Source: Burkholderia ambifaria AMMD (GTDB taxonomy: Bacteria > Pseudomonadota > Gammaproteobacteria > Burkholderiales > Burkholderiaceae). From it: a stretch of 64,000 nucleotides of DNA. The first letter of the stretch is position 1. Each line of letters starts with the position of its first letter. Below the pieces are notes generated by a model. The model was not told the origin of the DNA and ran no database searches. It saw only the letters and a list, made by a program, of their open reading frames with translations. This document shows positions 1 to 8,018 of the stretch, piece by piece. The stretch is taken from NCBI RefSeq assembly GCF_000203915.1, contig NC_008391.1, positions 2,294,001-2,358,000 on the forward strand, read 5' to 3'. The position numbers and the translations under genes were made by a program.

Positions 1-61
1 GCAGAATGCGACGGTTTGACGATCGACTCGTGTGCCGCGGGTTCATCCATTCGAACGCCCC

Positions 62-448
62 TCACTCGACCGGCGGAATCGCGCCTTCTGACAAGGTTTT
101 GATGAGCCTCATGCGACGTCGTTCGAGATCCGCGATCTGACGATCGATAGCTTCGAGGCGTTGCCGCTGGATATCCGTGATCTGGTCGCACGAACGCGCG
201 CCTTCGATCAGAAGCATGCAGTCCGGGAAGCCGAGAATGTCTTCGATGGTGAAACCGGTCGCGATCATGCGCCGGATCTGCTTGACCTGCGTGACCGCCC
301 TGTCGGGGAACATCCGATATCCATTGTCCGCGCGCACCGACGCGAGCAAACCGTGTTTGTCGTAGTGACGGATCGATCGCACGCTTACGCCGGTGCGTTG
401 CGAAACTTCTCCGATAGTCAGCAGTTCCTTTGGGAGCATCTTGTCCAT
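62..448 (-). CDS. MerR family transcriptional regulator
   Basis: This is a 128-residue one-component regulator. An N-terminal winged helix-turn-helix of MerR type (about residues 9-75, with GEVSQRTGVSVRSIRHYD) is followed by a charged dimerisation helix (about 92-120). Only two cysteines are visible (about 77 and 87), and they do not form a typical metal-binding set, so the effector cannot be named. It is divergent from the exported hydrolase at 535, and a palindrome with a MerR-like long promoter spacer lies between them, so it probably controls itself and that hydrolase. A second ATG three codons downstream (439) is an alternative start. Confidence 0.9.
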   Translation of the reverse strand: MDKMLPKELLTIGEVSQRTGVSVRSIRHYDKHGLLASVRADNGYRMFPDRAVTQVKQIRRMIATGFTIEDILGFPDCMLLIEGARSCDQITDIQRQRLEAIDRQIADLERRRMRLIKTLSEGAIPPVE

Positions 449-472
449 GAAAAGCAGACTAGCACAAAGCGC

Positions 473-503
473 TTGACTCTGACATTAGTGTCAGGGTTCA
501 GAC
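473..503 (+). promoter_or_regulatory. MerR-type promoter/operator
   Basis: A TTGACT -35 box at 473-478 is followed by a palindrome CTGACA-TTAG-TGTCAG (479-494) and a weak -10 near 498-503, giving a spacer of about 19 bp. Overlong spacers with a central dyad are the hallmark of MerR-activated promoters. It lies between the MerR gene and the hydrolase gene and points towards the hydrolase. Confidence 0.7.
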
Positions 504-534
504 TGAGCGGACGATTCACCTTGAGGCCTTCTTC

Positions 535-1443
535 ATGCTCACCCGAATGCTCAGATACCTGCTGGCCGCCGCAGTCTCCGCGGCAACGTTATTTGCGGCG
601 ATACCTGCTACGGTCGCTGCTCCGACAAGCTATATGGTTACATCGAAGGATGGTGTAAGGCTTTCGGTTCAGGAAAGCGGCAATCCCAACGGCCCACCGG
701 TCATTTTCATTCACGGTTTGCTTGGCAGTCGCCTGAACTGGGAAGCGCAAGCGCAAAGCCCCGAATTGCGCAAATACCGGATCATCACCTACGATCTGCG
801 CGGCCACGGCCTGTCGGATAAACCATCTGGCGCCACGCCGTATCACGATGGACGTCGTTGGGCCGACGACCTCAAAGCAGTCATCGCCGGCTCGCATGCG
901 AGAAAACCCGTTGTGGTCGGTTGGTCGCTTGGCGGTGCGGTGATATCGAACTACCTGGCAACGTATGGCGACGGCAACATCGCCGGCGCCGTATACGTCG
1001 ATGGTGTCGTCGAACTCGCCCCGGGTCAGATCATTGACCATCCCGAGGTCTATCGGGACATGAATTCGCCGGACCTGAAAACACATCTCGATGGCGAGCG
1101 TACCTTCATTGGGCTGTGCTTCAACCGCCGTCCGGACGCCGACACTTTCAGCCGATTGCTCGCCAACGCCGCGCTGGCGTCGTGGGACATGCAGAAGGAA
1201 ATTCCGACGATGACGGTGTTTGCCGCCGAGGCGCTCAGCAAGACACGCGTGCCATTGCTGTTCATATACGGCAGCCGCGATGCGCTGGTCGACACGCCCA
1301 CGACGCTGGCCCGCGCGAAGGCGTTGAATCCTCGCATCCAGAGCAAAGTGTACGTCGATGCGGGTCACGCACCGTTCATCGAGGAACCCGACCGCTTCAA
1401 TCACGATTTGGCGGAGTTCGTCAGGTCGGTGTCCGGGAAATGA
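535..1443 (+). CDS. Exported alpha/beta hydrolase
   Basis: This 302-residue protein has an N-terminal signal peptide (hydrophobic about 8-28, ending near AAPTS) and an alpha/beta-hydrolase fold. The oxyanion region reads HGLLGS (about 60), the nucleophile elbow GWSLGG (Ser about 131), the acid is probably Asp in GSRDALVD (about 245), and the histidine is in DAGHAPF (about 277). It probably acts on a small ester or related substrate in the periplasm, but the substrate is unknown. The shared operator with the divergent MerR gene suggests it is inducible. A second ATG at 547 would leave a shorter but still functional signal peptide. Confidence 0.85.
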   Translation: MLTRMLRYLLAAAVSAATLFAAIPATVAAPTSYMVTSKDGVRLSVQESGNPNGPPVIFIHGLLGSRLNWEAQAQSPELRKYRIITYDLRGHGLSDKPSGATPYHDGRRWADDLKAVIAGSHARKPVVVGWSLGGAVISNYLATYGDGNIAGAVYVDGVVELAPGQIIDHPEVYRDMNSPDLKTHLDGERTFIGLCFNRRPDADTFSRLLANAALASWDMQKEIPTMTVFAAEALSKTRVPLLFIYGSRDALVDTPTTLARAKALNPRIQSKVYVDAGHAPFIEEPDRFNHDLAEFVRSVSGK

Positions 1444-1471
1444 AGCACTGATGCTTTGACCCGCACGCACC

Positions 1472-2044
1472 TCACGCCAGCAAGCACGCGATCAGATCAT
1501 GCGTCGTACGCACCTCGTACTTCCGCAGCAAGCTCGCGCGATGGATGTCGACCGTGCGCGGGCTGATGTTCAACTCCTTGCCGATCTCCTTGCTCGTCAG
1601 GCCGTGAACCAGGAATGCCGCGACGTCGCGCTCGCGATCGGTCAGCGTGCTCGTGACGTCGGGATGCTTCGCGCTCTCCGACAGGTCAGTGAAGGTCCAG
1701 ACGGCCAGCTCGAAGGGCCGCTTCGGGTTGTAGCCGAAGCCGCACACGGTGACCCAGAAATGGCTGCCGTCGACACGGCGCATGATGCGATCGTCGCTGA
1801 ACCCGGCATGTTTCGCGAGCAGCGGCGCGAGGCGCCGGCCGGTCGTCGCGAAGTCCTTCTGCTGCGGATACAGCTTCGCGAACGACTGGTCGATGATGTC
1901 GTCACGGGTCGCCCGGAACAGCTGCAGCGCCTTCTCGTTGCACTCGACCATGATGCGCTCCCTGGCCACGATCGCCGCGACGGGCAGATGTCGGAAGAGA
2001 TCTTCGTAATCGAGACGGGGCGTCGTGTCGGTCATGTTCGGCAT
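1472..2044 (-). CDS. PAS-LuxR type transcriptional regulator
   Basis: The protein of about 190 residues has one PAS domain (about 15-125) and a C-terminal LuxR-type helix-turn-helix (about 130-190, with LTDRERDVAAFLVHGLTSKEIGKELNISPRTVDIHR). It has no receiver domain, so it probably senses a small ligand or redox state directly. It lies downstream of the DUF5943 gene in the same direction as the dipeptidase and MHS transporter genes and may regulate that set. The open frame extends further upstream, but that part is not protein-like. ATGs at 2044 and 2035 are both possible starts, and I took the longer. Confidence 0.85.
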   Translation of the reverse strand: MPNMTDTTPRLDYEDLFRHLPVAAIVARERIMVECNEKALQLFRATRDDIIDQSFAKLYPQQKDFATTGRRLAPLLAKHAGFSDDRIMRRVDGSHFWVTVCGFGYNPKRPFELAVWTFTDLSESAKHPDVTSTLTDRERDVAAFLVHGLTSKEIGKELNISPRTVDIHRASLLRKYEVRTTHDLIACLLA

Positions 2045-2126
2045 CGTGTCGACGGGCCCGAACCGCGTTCGGACCAAGGCTATCGGGCAGGTTCGCTCCT
2101 GCCGGATTGTAGCGCTTGCCGAACAC

Positions 2127-2651
2127 TCACCCGACTTGAAAGACGCAGCAATCGTGTCCTTCGCCCGCGCACTGGACTTCGGCCGAGTGCGCGCGCGGGC
2201 CCTTGCCCGCCAGGTCGGCCGCGGTGTCGTTGACCCAGTCCATCGCACCGGCGAACCAGCCCGCGAACATGTAGCACAGCTTGCCGTGCCTGTCGGGCTG
2301 GGCCAGCACGAACGACGAATGGTGCAGATGGATGCGCGCATGCGACGTCGCCGGATCGGCTTCGGCGAGGGTGAACAAACCCCAGCCGCGCTGCGACAGC
2401 CGCTTCAGATAATGCTCGAACACGGCCATGCCGCTGATGCCGTGCTGCTTCGCTTCCTTGTCGCACCAGTGATAGGCGGACTTGTAGCCAGCTGTGTAGA
2501 GAATCGACGCATAGGCTTCGCGGCCGAGCGCCTCCTCGATAGCTGCATGATTGTTCGTGAAGAAATGGCGCGGCACGTACAGCATCGGCAGCGCGTCGGT
2601 CGTCCAGACACCGGTATCCGGATCGACGTCGATGGGCAATTGCGGGTGCAT
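2127..2651 (-). CDS. DUF5943 / V4R-like protein
   Basis: This 174-residue protein has a C-terminal pattern typical of V4R (4-vinyl-reductase-like) domains, with conserved cysteines in VQCAGEGHDCCVFQV. From memory of the family it matches DUF5943 proteins such as PA5397, which in Pseudomonas aeruginosa sits between a dipeptidase-like gene and dgcA in the glycine betaine/dimethylglycine catabolic locus. Here it also lies directly after a dipeptidase-like gene, but no dgcAB genes are present in the window. The biochemical role is not established. A small-molecule or metal-binding accessory role is inference. Confidence 0.8.
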   Translation of the reverse strand: MHPQLPIDVDPDTGVWTTDALPMLYVPRHFFTNNHAAIEEALGREAYASILYTAGYKSAYHWCDKEAKQHGISGMAVFEHYLKRLSQRGWGLFTLAEADPATSHARIHLHHSSFVLAQPDRHGKLCYMFAGWFAGAMDWVNDTAADLAGKGPRAHSAEVQCAGEGHDCCVFQVG

Positions 2652-2676
2652 GGCGGGTGCGTTGATATTGGGCGAT

Positions 2677-3647
2677 TCAACCGTTCCAGACTTCGCCGAA
2701 TACCCGCAGCCAGTTTTCGCCCATCACCTTCTTGATGCGCGATTCGCTCCAGCCGGCACGCTGCATCGCGGCCGTGAGGTTCGGGAACTCGCCGATCGTT
2801 CGGATACCTTGTGGATTGACGACCTTGCCGAAGTCCGTCAGACGACGATAGCGGCCCTTGTCGTGCGTGATCCAGTCGAAGAACTCGGTGCTGTAGCCCT
2901 GCGTGAAGTCCGTGCCGATACCGACTTTGTCCTCGCCGATCACGTCGATCACGTATTCGATCGCCTCGAGATAATCGTCGATCGTCGCGTCGGCGCCGCG
3001 CCGCAGGAACGCATGAACATCGTGACGCCCACGAAGCCGTTGGCCTCCGCGATCTCGCGCAGTTGATCGTCCGTCTTGTTGCGCGGATGCTCTTTCAGGC
3101 CGGACGGACAGCAGTGCGAGTAGGTGACCGGCTTCTTCGAACAGGCGATCGCGTCGGACGACGTCTTCGCGCCGACGTGCGAGAGATCCACCATGATGCC
3201 GACCCGGTTCATCTCCTGAATCACTTCGCGGCCATAGCCGGACAACCCGCCGTCCGGTTCGTAGGAGCCCGTGCCGACAAGGTTCTGCGTGTTGTAGCAG
3301 AGCTGCACCACGTTCACGCCGAGTTCCTTGAACACTTCGATGTAGCCGAGGTTGTCCTCGAACGCATACGAGTTCTGAAAGCCGAAGATGATGCCCGTCT
3401 TGTTCTCTTTCTTCGCGCGCAGGATGTCGTCCGTCGTGCGCACCAGCGTGAGGATTTCACTGTATTCGCGGATGTGCTGCTTCATTTCCGCGATGTTGTC
3501 GATCGTCTTCTGGAAGTCGTCCCACACGGAGACCGTGCAGTTGACGGCCGTGACGCCGCCCTTGCGCATGTCTTCGAACACCGAGCGCTCGAACTTGGAA
3601 ATGTTCAGGCCGTCGATGATGATGCTGGATTCATGAAGGCTGGTCAT
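2677..3647 (-). pseudogene. Frameshifted membrane-dipeptidase-family gene
   Basis: Two adjacent reading frames together make one renal-dipeptidase-type protein of about 323 residues. The N-terminal part is 2949-3647 and the C-terminal part lies in the frame ending at 2677. The break is near 3011: the coding strand reads ATGTTCATGCGTTCCTGCGG, and one extra C after ATGTTCATGC restores MFMPFLRRGADATIDDYLEAIEYV, which joins smoothly to VIDVIGEDKVGIGTDF. The family member next to dgcAB in pseudomonads has the same organisation. The N-terminus reads DGLNISKF where classical dipeptidases have an HxD metal motif. The break is either a true single-base deletion or a sequencing error. Confidence 0.85.
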
Positions 3648-3686
3648 CGTATCGCTCCGTGCGTTGATGGTTTGCGGGACGACCGC

Positions 3687-5033
3687 TCAAACGGCGCGTT
3701 CGACGCCGCGCTTCGCGGACTGGGCGGCTCTCCCCGTTGCCGGGCCGGCTTCCTCGAGTGCCGTCTTCGACGTTTCCGGCAGCGACAGCCCGCCGATCAT
3801 CGCGAAGATCGACACGGCGATCAGGTAGTACGCGGGCGACAAGTTGGTGCCGGTCGCGGAAATCAGCCACGTGGCGACGAGCGGGGCGGTGCCGCCGAAG
3901 ATCGTGTACGCGAGGTTGTACGTGATCGCGGACGCCGTATAGCGGGTTTTCGTCGCGAACACTTCCGACATCAGCGGCGCCGTCACCACGCCCGAGAACA
4001 CCGCGCCGATCGCGAGCAGCGCGACGCCGAGCAGCGAGTGCGACAACACGCCCGAGCCGCCCAGCGAGAAGGCTGGATACACCGACACGATGATGAAGGT
4101 GCCGGTCGTGGCGATCGTCGCGCGGCGGCCGACGAGGTCGGAGAAGAGGCCGGCGACCGGGCACAATGCCGCGGCGAACAGGAGAGCCAGCACCGTGACG
4201 AGGAGCGACGTGCCGCGCGACAGGTGCCCGGCCACTTGCAGGTAGGTCGCGAAATACGTCGTGAACGTGTAGAAGGACAGCGCCGTCACGGACACGAACG
4301 CACCGAGCTTGAGGATATTCCTTGATTGCGAATGCAACGTTTCCATCAGCGGGGCATGCGCAATGTCGTGCTTGCCTTCGAGCGCCTGGAAGGCGGGCGT
4401 TTCATTCAGGTTGACGCGCAGGTAGACGCCGATGAGGCCGACCGGTGCCGCGATCAGGAACGGCACGCGCCAGCCCCATTCGATCATCGCCTGCGACGAC
4501 AGCGACGACTCGAGCAGATAGGCGACCACCGCCGCGCAAGCGAACGACGAGAAGGTCGATACCGGCACGAAGCTGCCGAAGAATGCGCGGCGGCGGCGCG
4601 GCGCATGTTCCATCACGTACGCGCATGCGCCGGCGTATTCGCCGCCGGCGGAAAAGCCCTGTACGCAGCGGATGATCGTGAGCAGCAACGGCGCCCAGTA
4701 GCCGATGCTCGCGTAGGTCGGCAGCAGGCCGATCAACGTCGTCGAGCCGGCCATCATCAGGATCGTCAGCGCAAGCGTGCGCTTGCGGCCGATCCGGTCG
4801 CCGATGACGCCGAAGATGAGGCCGCCGAGCGGGCGGAATGCGAAGGCCACCGCGAAGACGGCGAATGTCTTCAGGAGTCCGATCGTCGGGTCGCCGCTCG
4901 GGAAGAATTCGCGCGTCAGGATGGTGGCGAGAAAGCCGTATGCGGCGAAATCGAACCATTCGACGAAATTGCCAATCGACGCTGCAGCGATCACGCGTCG
5001 TAACGTTCTGGTGTCGACGTCCTGGGTGGTCAT
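3687..5033 (-). CDS. MHS-family MFS transporter (ProP-like)
   Basis: This 448-residue protein has twelve predicted membrane segments and metabolite:H+ symporter features: IGNFVEWFDFAAYGF at the start of TM1, GDRIGRKRTL in loop 2-3, and RCVQGFSAGGEYAGA in TM4. MHS members import betaine, proline, citrate, shikimate or ketoglutarate. The neighbouring dipeptidase/DUF5943 pair suggests betaine or a related amine, which is inference. The start at 5033 is chosen over 5081 because AGAGGA lies about 8 bases upstream of this ATG, while nothing suitable precedes the other. It is the first gene of a leftward set ending at the PAS-LuxR gene. Confidence 0.9.
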   Translation of the reverse strand: MTTQDVDTRTLRRVIAAASIGNFVEWFDFAAYGFLATILTREFFPSGDPTIGLLKTFAVFAVAFAFRPLGGLIFGVIGDRIGRKRTLALTILMMAGSTTLIGLLPTYASIGYWAPLLLTIIRCVQGFSAGGEYAGACAYVMEHAPRRRRAFFGSFVPVSTFSSFACAAVVAYLLESSLSSQAMIEWGWRVPFLIAAPVGLIGVYLRVNLNETPAFQALEGKHDIAHAPLMETLHSQSRNILKLGAFVSVTALSFYTFTTYFATYLQVAGHLSRGTSLLVTVLALLFAAALCPVAGLFSDLVGRRATIATTGTFIIVSVYPAFSLGGSGVLSHSLLGVALLAIGAVFSGVVTAPLMSEVFATKTRYTASAITYNLAYTIFGGTAPLVATWLISATGTNLSPAYYLIAVSIFAMIGGLSLPETSKTALEEAGPATGRAAQSAKRGVERAV

Positions 5034-5092
5034 GGTCGTGTCCTCTTCGTGTGGGGCGCTTTGGGTCGCGTCGAAACCCATGGTAGGGAGGA

Positions 5093-5131
5093 CAATTACC
5101 TAGGTCTATACGTGTCAATTACCTAGGTAAT
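5093..5131. promoter_or_regulatory. Duplicated CAATTACCTAGGT operator
   Basis: The 13-mer CAATTACCTAGGT occurs at 5093-5105 and again at 5116-5128. The core ACCTAGGT is self-complementary, and the second copy extends to a perfect 14-bp palindrome ATTACCTAGGTAAT (5118-5131). The two copies are 23 bp apart, about two helical turns, on one face of the DNA, 60-98 bp upstream of the transporter start. This is a good candidate operator for the MHS/dipeptidase set. The binding protein is unknown, and the PAS-LuxR protein at 1472 is the nearest candidate. Confidence 0.6.
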
Positions 5132-5403
5132 CGGGGGCGGGGTGGGGGGGCGTGCGCCATGCGGGGCGCGGTATGTGGCGGGCTCAGGACCGTGATCGAC
5201 AATCGCAGCGTGCCTGGGCAACGGTGTGTATGGGTTCGGCGGTTTAACGATTGCGCGAGGCGTGAGTCGCCCATGGGCTACAAAAAAACCGGATTTGCCG
5301 ATTTTTGATGCTTTGGAACGACAGATGACATCGAGGCTACCGGCCGCTACTGATCTGCGCGAGGGTGTCACAATTGAGCCACTTCTAATCCTCGCCACTC
5401 GCT
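5132..5403. other. Intergenic region, no gene seen
   Basis: These bases separate the leftward transporter from the rightward secreted-protein gene. They include a short less GC-rich patch near 5279-5310. An antisense reading frame of 91 codons (5123-5398) has no ribosome binding site or recognisable protein features. I see no further structure beyond the operator pair to the left. Confidence 0.4.
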
Positions 5404-6354
5404 ATGTTCCGTCCCGTCCTGCGGTTCGCATCGTTGCTTCTGTCGTTGATGATTGCCACCACGGCGCTGGCCGACCCTGCGTACTTCCACAAGACCTTTT
5501 CTGGCCGTATCGGCGACCGCTATGCGTTCGTGATGGATCTGAAAAATGTCGACGGAGTGCTGACGGGAAGCTATCGCTATGCCGGCAAGCGCGACGCTAT
5601 CTACCTGAGCGGCAAGATTGACCCCTCGGGCAGATTCACGATGGACGAGACTGGAAGCGCTGGGCAGCGCACCGGCACGTTTACCGGCAAGGTAGCCAAC
5701 GACTCGCTCGACGGCACTTGGGCGTCGGCTGATCGCGCGCGGCGCTTGCCCGTCGACGCACATCAGACCTCGGAAATTATCGTTGGCTCGAAACGAGAAA
5801 TTCTCACGCAGGCGATCGGCACTTATGTGCTGGACGGCATCTCGGGAGCAGCGGGCGCCAACGGCATGTCCGATACGTGGCGAGAAAAGGGCCGGTGGAA
5901 AGCACAGGTTTCGTCCATCAGCATGGGGCGTCGCGAGTTCTCCGATGTGGCGCTGACTCGCGAGGACTTGCGCCGACTCAACAGCATGACGATCACGGTA
6001 GACGCGTCGCTCGCCACGCGCTTGAATGTCGATGGCAAGGTACTGCTGTCGATTCCTTACCGTGACGCGGGCATGCGGTACGAGATCGGCCAATCCCATA
6101 GCACTGTGATCGAGGCGGAGCTGAAGACGATGTCGCCCACCACTACAGTGCATGACGAACATCTCTACCTGCTCGCCAGCGACGCGATCGATCTCAGGGA
6201 GCCGATGTCAGGTAGCTATTTACCGGAAGAGAACCTGAACATCGTAACGGTCAGCTATGCCGTCGTGGACAAGACCTTCGATGTCTACCTGAGGGATGGC
6301 GACTGCTGCAGCGGTACGATATTCACCTTTCGGCGCAAACCCGCCGCCAATTAA
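5404..6354 (+). CDS. Secreted protein of unknown function
   Basis: The 316-residue product starts with a clear signal peptide (MFRPVLRFASLLLSLMIATT, cleavage after about residue 23 at ALAD). The mature part is rich in alternating hydrophobic/polar stretches and GxYxY-type motifs such as GSYRYAGKRDAIYLSG and GTFTGKVANDSLDGTW, suggesting beta-barrel or beta-sandwich structure. A CC pair lies near the C-terminus (DGDCCSGTIF). I do not recognise a family. It stands alone between the transporter and the aminotransferase, with no partner gene. Codon use is slightly less GC-rich than in the neighbours. Confidence 0.75.
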   Translation: MFRPVLRFASLLLSLMIATTALADPAYFHKTFSGRIGDRYAFVMDLKNVDGVLTGSYRYAGKRDAIYLSGKIDPSGRFTMDETGSAGQRTGTFTGKVANDSLDGTWASADRARRLPVDAHQTSEIIVGSKREILTQAIGTYVLDGISGAAGANGMSDTWREKGRWKAQVSSISMGRREFSDVALTREDLRRLNSMTITVDASLATRLNVDGKVLLSIPYRDAGMRYEIGQSHSTVIEAELKTMSPTTTVHDEHLYLLASDAIDLREPMSGSYLPEENLNIVTVSYAVVDKTFDVYLRDGDCCSGTIFTFRRKPAAN

Positions 6355-6513
6355 TGACCAAACCGCAAGACCTAGTGCATAGATATCGTTTGCGGCAGCG
6401 TTAATGACTATCGACAATCGTGGCTCGAATTCCCGCCCGTGCGCCAGAAGCGCCCTGGGCGGGCGGCACCTGTCGGCTATCCCGGCCGTCCGTGCGATCC
6501 AGCTCACGACGAC

Positions 6514-7713
6514 ATGTACGCGTTTACGCCCTCATTCCAGAATCCCGCCGGTTCGCCGATCCGCGAGCTGTTCAAGTACCTCTCCGAGCCGGGGATGATT
6601 TCGTTCGCGGGCGGCTATCCGGCTAGTGACCTGTTCGACGTCGACGGCCTGAACACGGCCGCCGAACGCGCGTACGCGCAGCCGGTGCGCTGCCTGCAAT
6701 ACGGCCCGACCGACGGCCTTGCCGAACTGAAGCAGCAACTGATTGCGTTGATGGCGCGCCGCAACGTCGCGTGCACGCCGGCCGAACTGCTCGTCACGAC
6801 CGGCTCGCAGCAGGGCCTCGACCTGCTGCTGCGCGTGATGGTCGCGCCGGGCGACGTCGTGCTGACCGAACAGCCGGCTTATCCGGCGACGCTGTCGGCG
6901 ATGCGTCTGCAACAGGCGCGCATCGTGACGATCCCGGTCGACGGTGAGGGCCTCGACGTCGACCGCCTCGCGTCGCAACTCGCGTCCGGCGCGATCGCGC
7001 AGCCGAAACTGCTCTACACCGTCCCGACCTTCGCGAACCCGACCGGTGCGACGCTCACGCGCGAACGCCGGCTGAAGCTGCTGCGTCTCGCGGTGCGATA
7101 CCGTTTCCTGATCGTCGAGGACGATCCGTACGGCGACCTGCGTTTCGCGGGCGAACCGGTGCCGTCGATGCTTGCGCTCGCGAACGAAGTCGAAGGCGCG
7201 CGCGACTGGATCGTGCATTTCGCGAGCCTGTCGAAAATCGTCGCGCCGGGGCTGCGCGTGGGCTGGACGATCGCGCCGGCCGAGATCGCGCGACGCTGCG
7301 TGATCGCGAAGCAGACGGTCGACCTGTGCAGCACGCCCTGGACGCAAGCCACCGCCGCCGAGTATCTCGCCGACGGCGCGCTCGAACGCCATCTGCCGCG
7401 CATCACGGCGGCCTACCAGCGCAAATGCGACGCGATGTGCGACGCACTGCGCGACGGTTTCGGCGATGCGATCACGTTCCATCGTCCCGAAGGCGGGATG
7501 TTCGTGTGGGCGCGGATCGGCGCGGTGTCGTCGGACGTGCTGCTGCAACAGGCGATCGCGAACAAGGTCGTGTTCGTGCCGGGCAAGGCGTTCTTCGCGG
7601 ACAACGTCGACGCCGCATCGCTGCGGCTGTCGTTCGCCGCGCCCGACGTCGATGCGATCCGGGAAGGCGTGGCGCGCCTGGTGCGCGCATATGGTGCGGC
7701 GCTGGCCGCGTGA
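6514..7713 (+). CDS. PLP-dependent aminotransferase, class I/II
   Basis: This 399-residue fold-type I PLP enzyme resembles the LysN/MocR aminotransferase group. The N-terminus FTPSFQNPAGSPIRELFKYL and GMISFAGGYP is typical. The PLP lysine is in SLSKIVAPGLRVGW (Lys about 241), the Asp/Tyr region is VEDDPYGDLRF, and the C-terminal Arg region is ASLRLSFAAP. These enzymes use 2-oxoglutarate with aromatic, branched-chain or 2-aminoadipate-like donors, and the real substrate is unknown. An in-frame extension to 6439 is not protein-like, so the start is set at the ATG at 6514. A 62-codon gene follows 10 bp later and is probably co-transcribed. Confidence 0.88.
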   Translation: MYAFTPSFQNPAGSPIRELFKYLSEPGMISFAGGYPASDLFDVDGLNTAAERAYAQPVRCLQYGPTDGLAELKQQLIALMARRNVACTPAELLVTTGSQQGLDLLLRVMVAPGDVVLTEQPAYPATLSAMRLQQARIVTIPVDGEGLDVDRLASQLASGAIAQPKLLYTVPTFANPTGATLTRERRLKLLRLAVRYRFLIVEDDPYGDLRFAGEPVPSMLALANEVEGARDWIVHFASLSKIVAPGLRVGWTIAPAEIARRCVIAKQTVDLCSTPWTQATAAEYLADGALERHLPRITAAYQRKCDAMCDALRDGFGDAITFHRPEGGMFVWARIGAVSSDVLLQQAIANKVVFVPGKAFFADNVDAASLRLSFAAPDVDAIREGVARLVRAYGAALAA

Positions 7714-7723
7714 GGAGACACAC

Positions 7724-7912
7724 ATGAACATCGTCATCAACGACACCGCATGGCTGGATGAAGCGCCGGGCATGGCCGATATCCGTCCCGTCGCGCACAA
7801 GTCGTCGCAGATCGGCGCGGGGCCGCAATACGTCGCGGACGTGCTCGGCCGCTTCGGCGCGGATTCGACCGACACGAGCGACGCCGCACCGGTCGTGCTC
7901 GGCTATAACTGA
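7724..7912 (+). CDS. Small orphan protein, 62 residues
   Basis: A strong ribosome binding site (GAGGAG, overlapping the stop of the preceding aminotransferase) lies a few bases before this ATG, so the frame is very likely translated. The product starts MNIVINDTAWLDEAPGMADI and ends DAAPVVLGYN. It is acidic, has no signal peptide, no membrane segment and no cysteine. I do not recognise a family. Position and coupling suggest a partner, regulator or substrate of the aminotransferase, but nothing in the sequence proves this. A peptide-precursor role is possible but speculative. Confidence 0.65.
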   Translation: MNIVINDTAWLDEAPGMADIRPVAHKSSQIGAGPQYVADVLGRFGADSTDTSDAAPVVLGYN

Positions 7913-8018
7913 ACCGCGCGGCGGCGGGTTTGCGACGAAAGCCATGCGGGCACCGCGAGCTGCGCCGCCGAAACGGTTAAGCTAGCGCGACCGAATCCCG
8001 CAAGATCGCCGCGCCATC

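Noticed and set aside
5123-5398. 91-codon minus-strand frame between the transporter and the secreted protein
   Set aside because: Low complexity, no ribosome binding site, and it overlaps the operator region.
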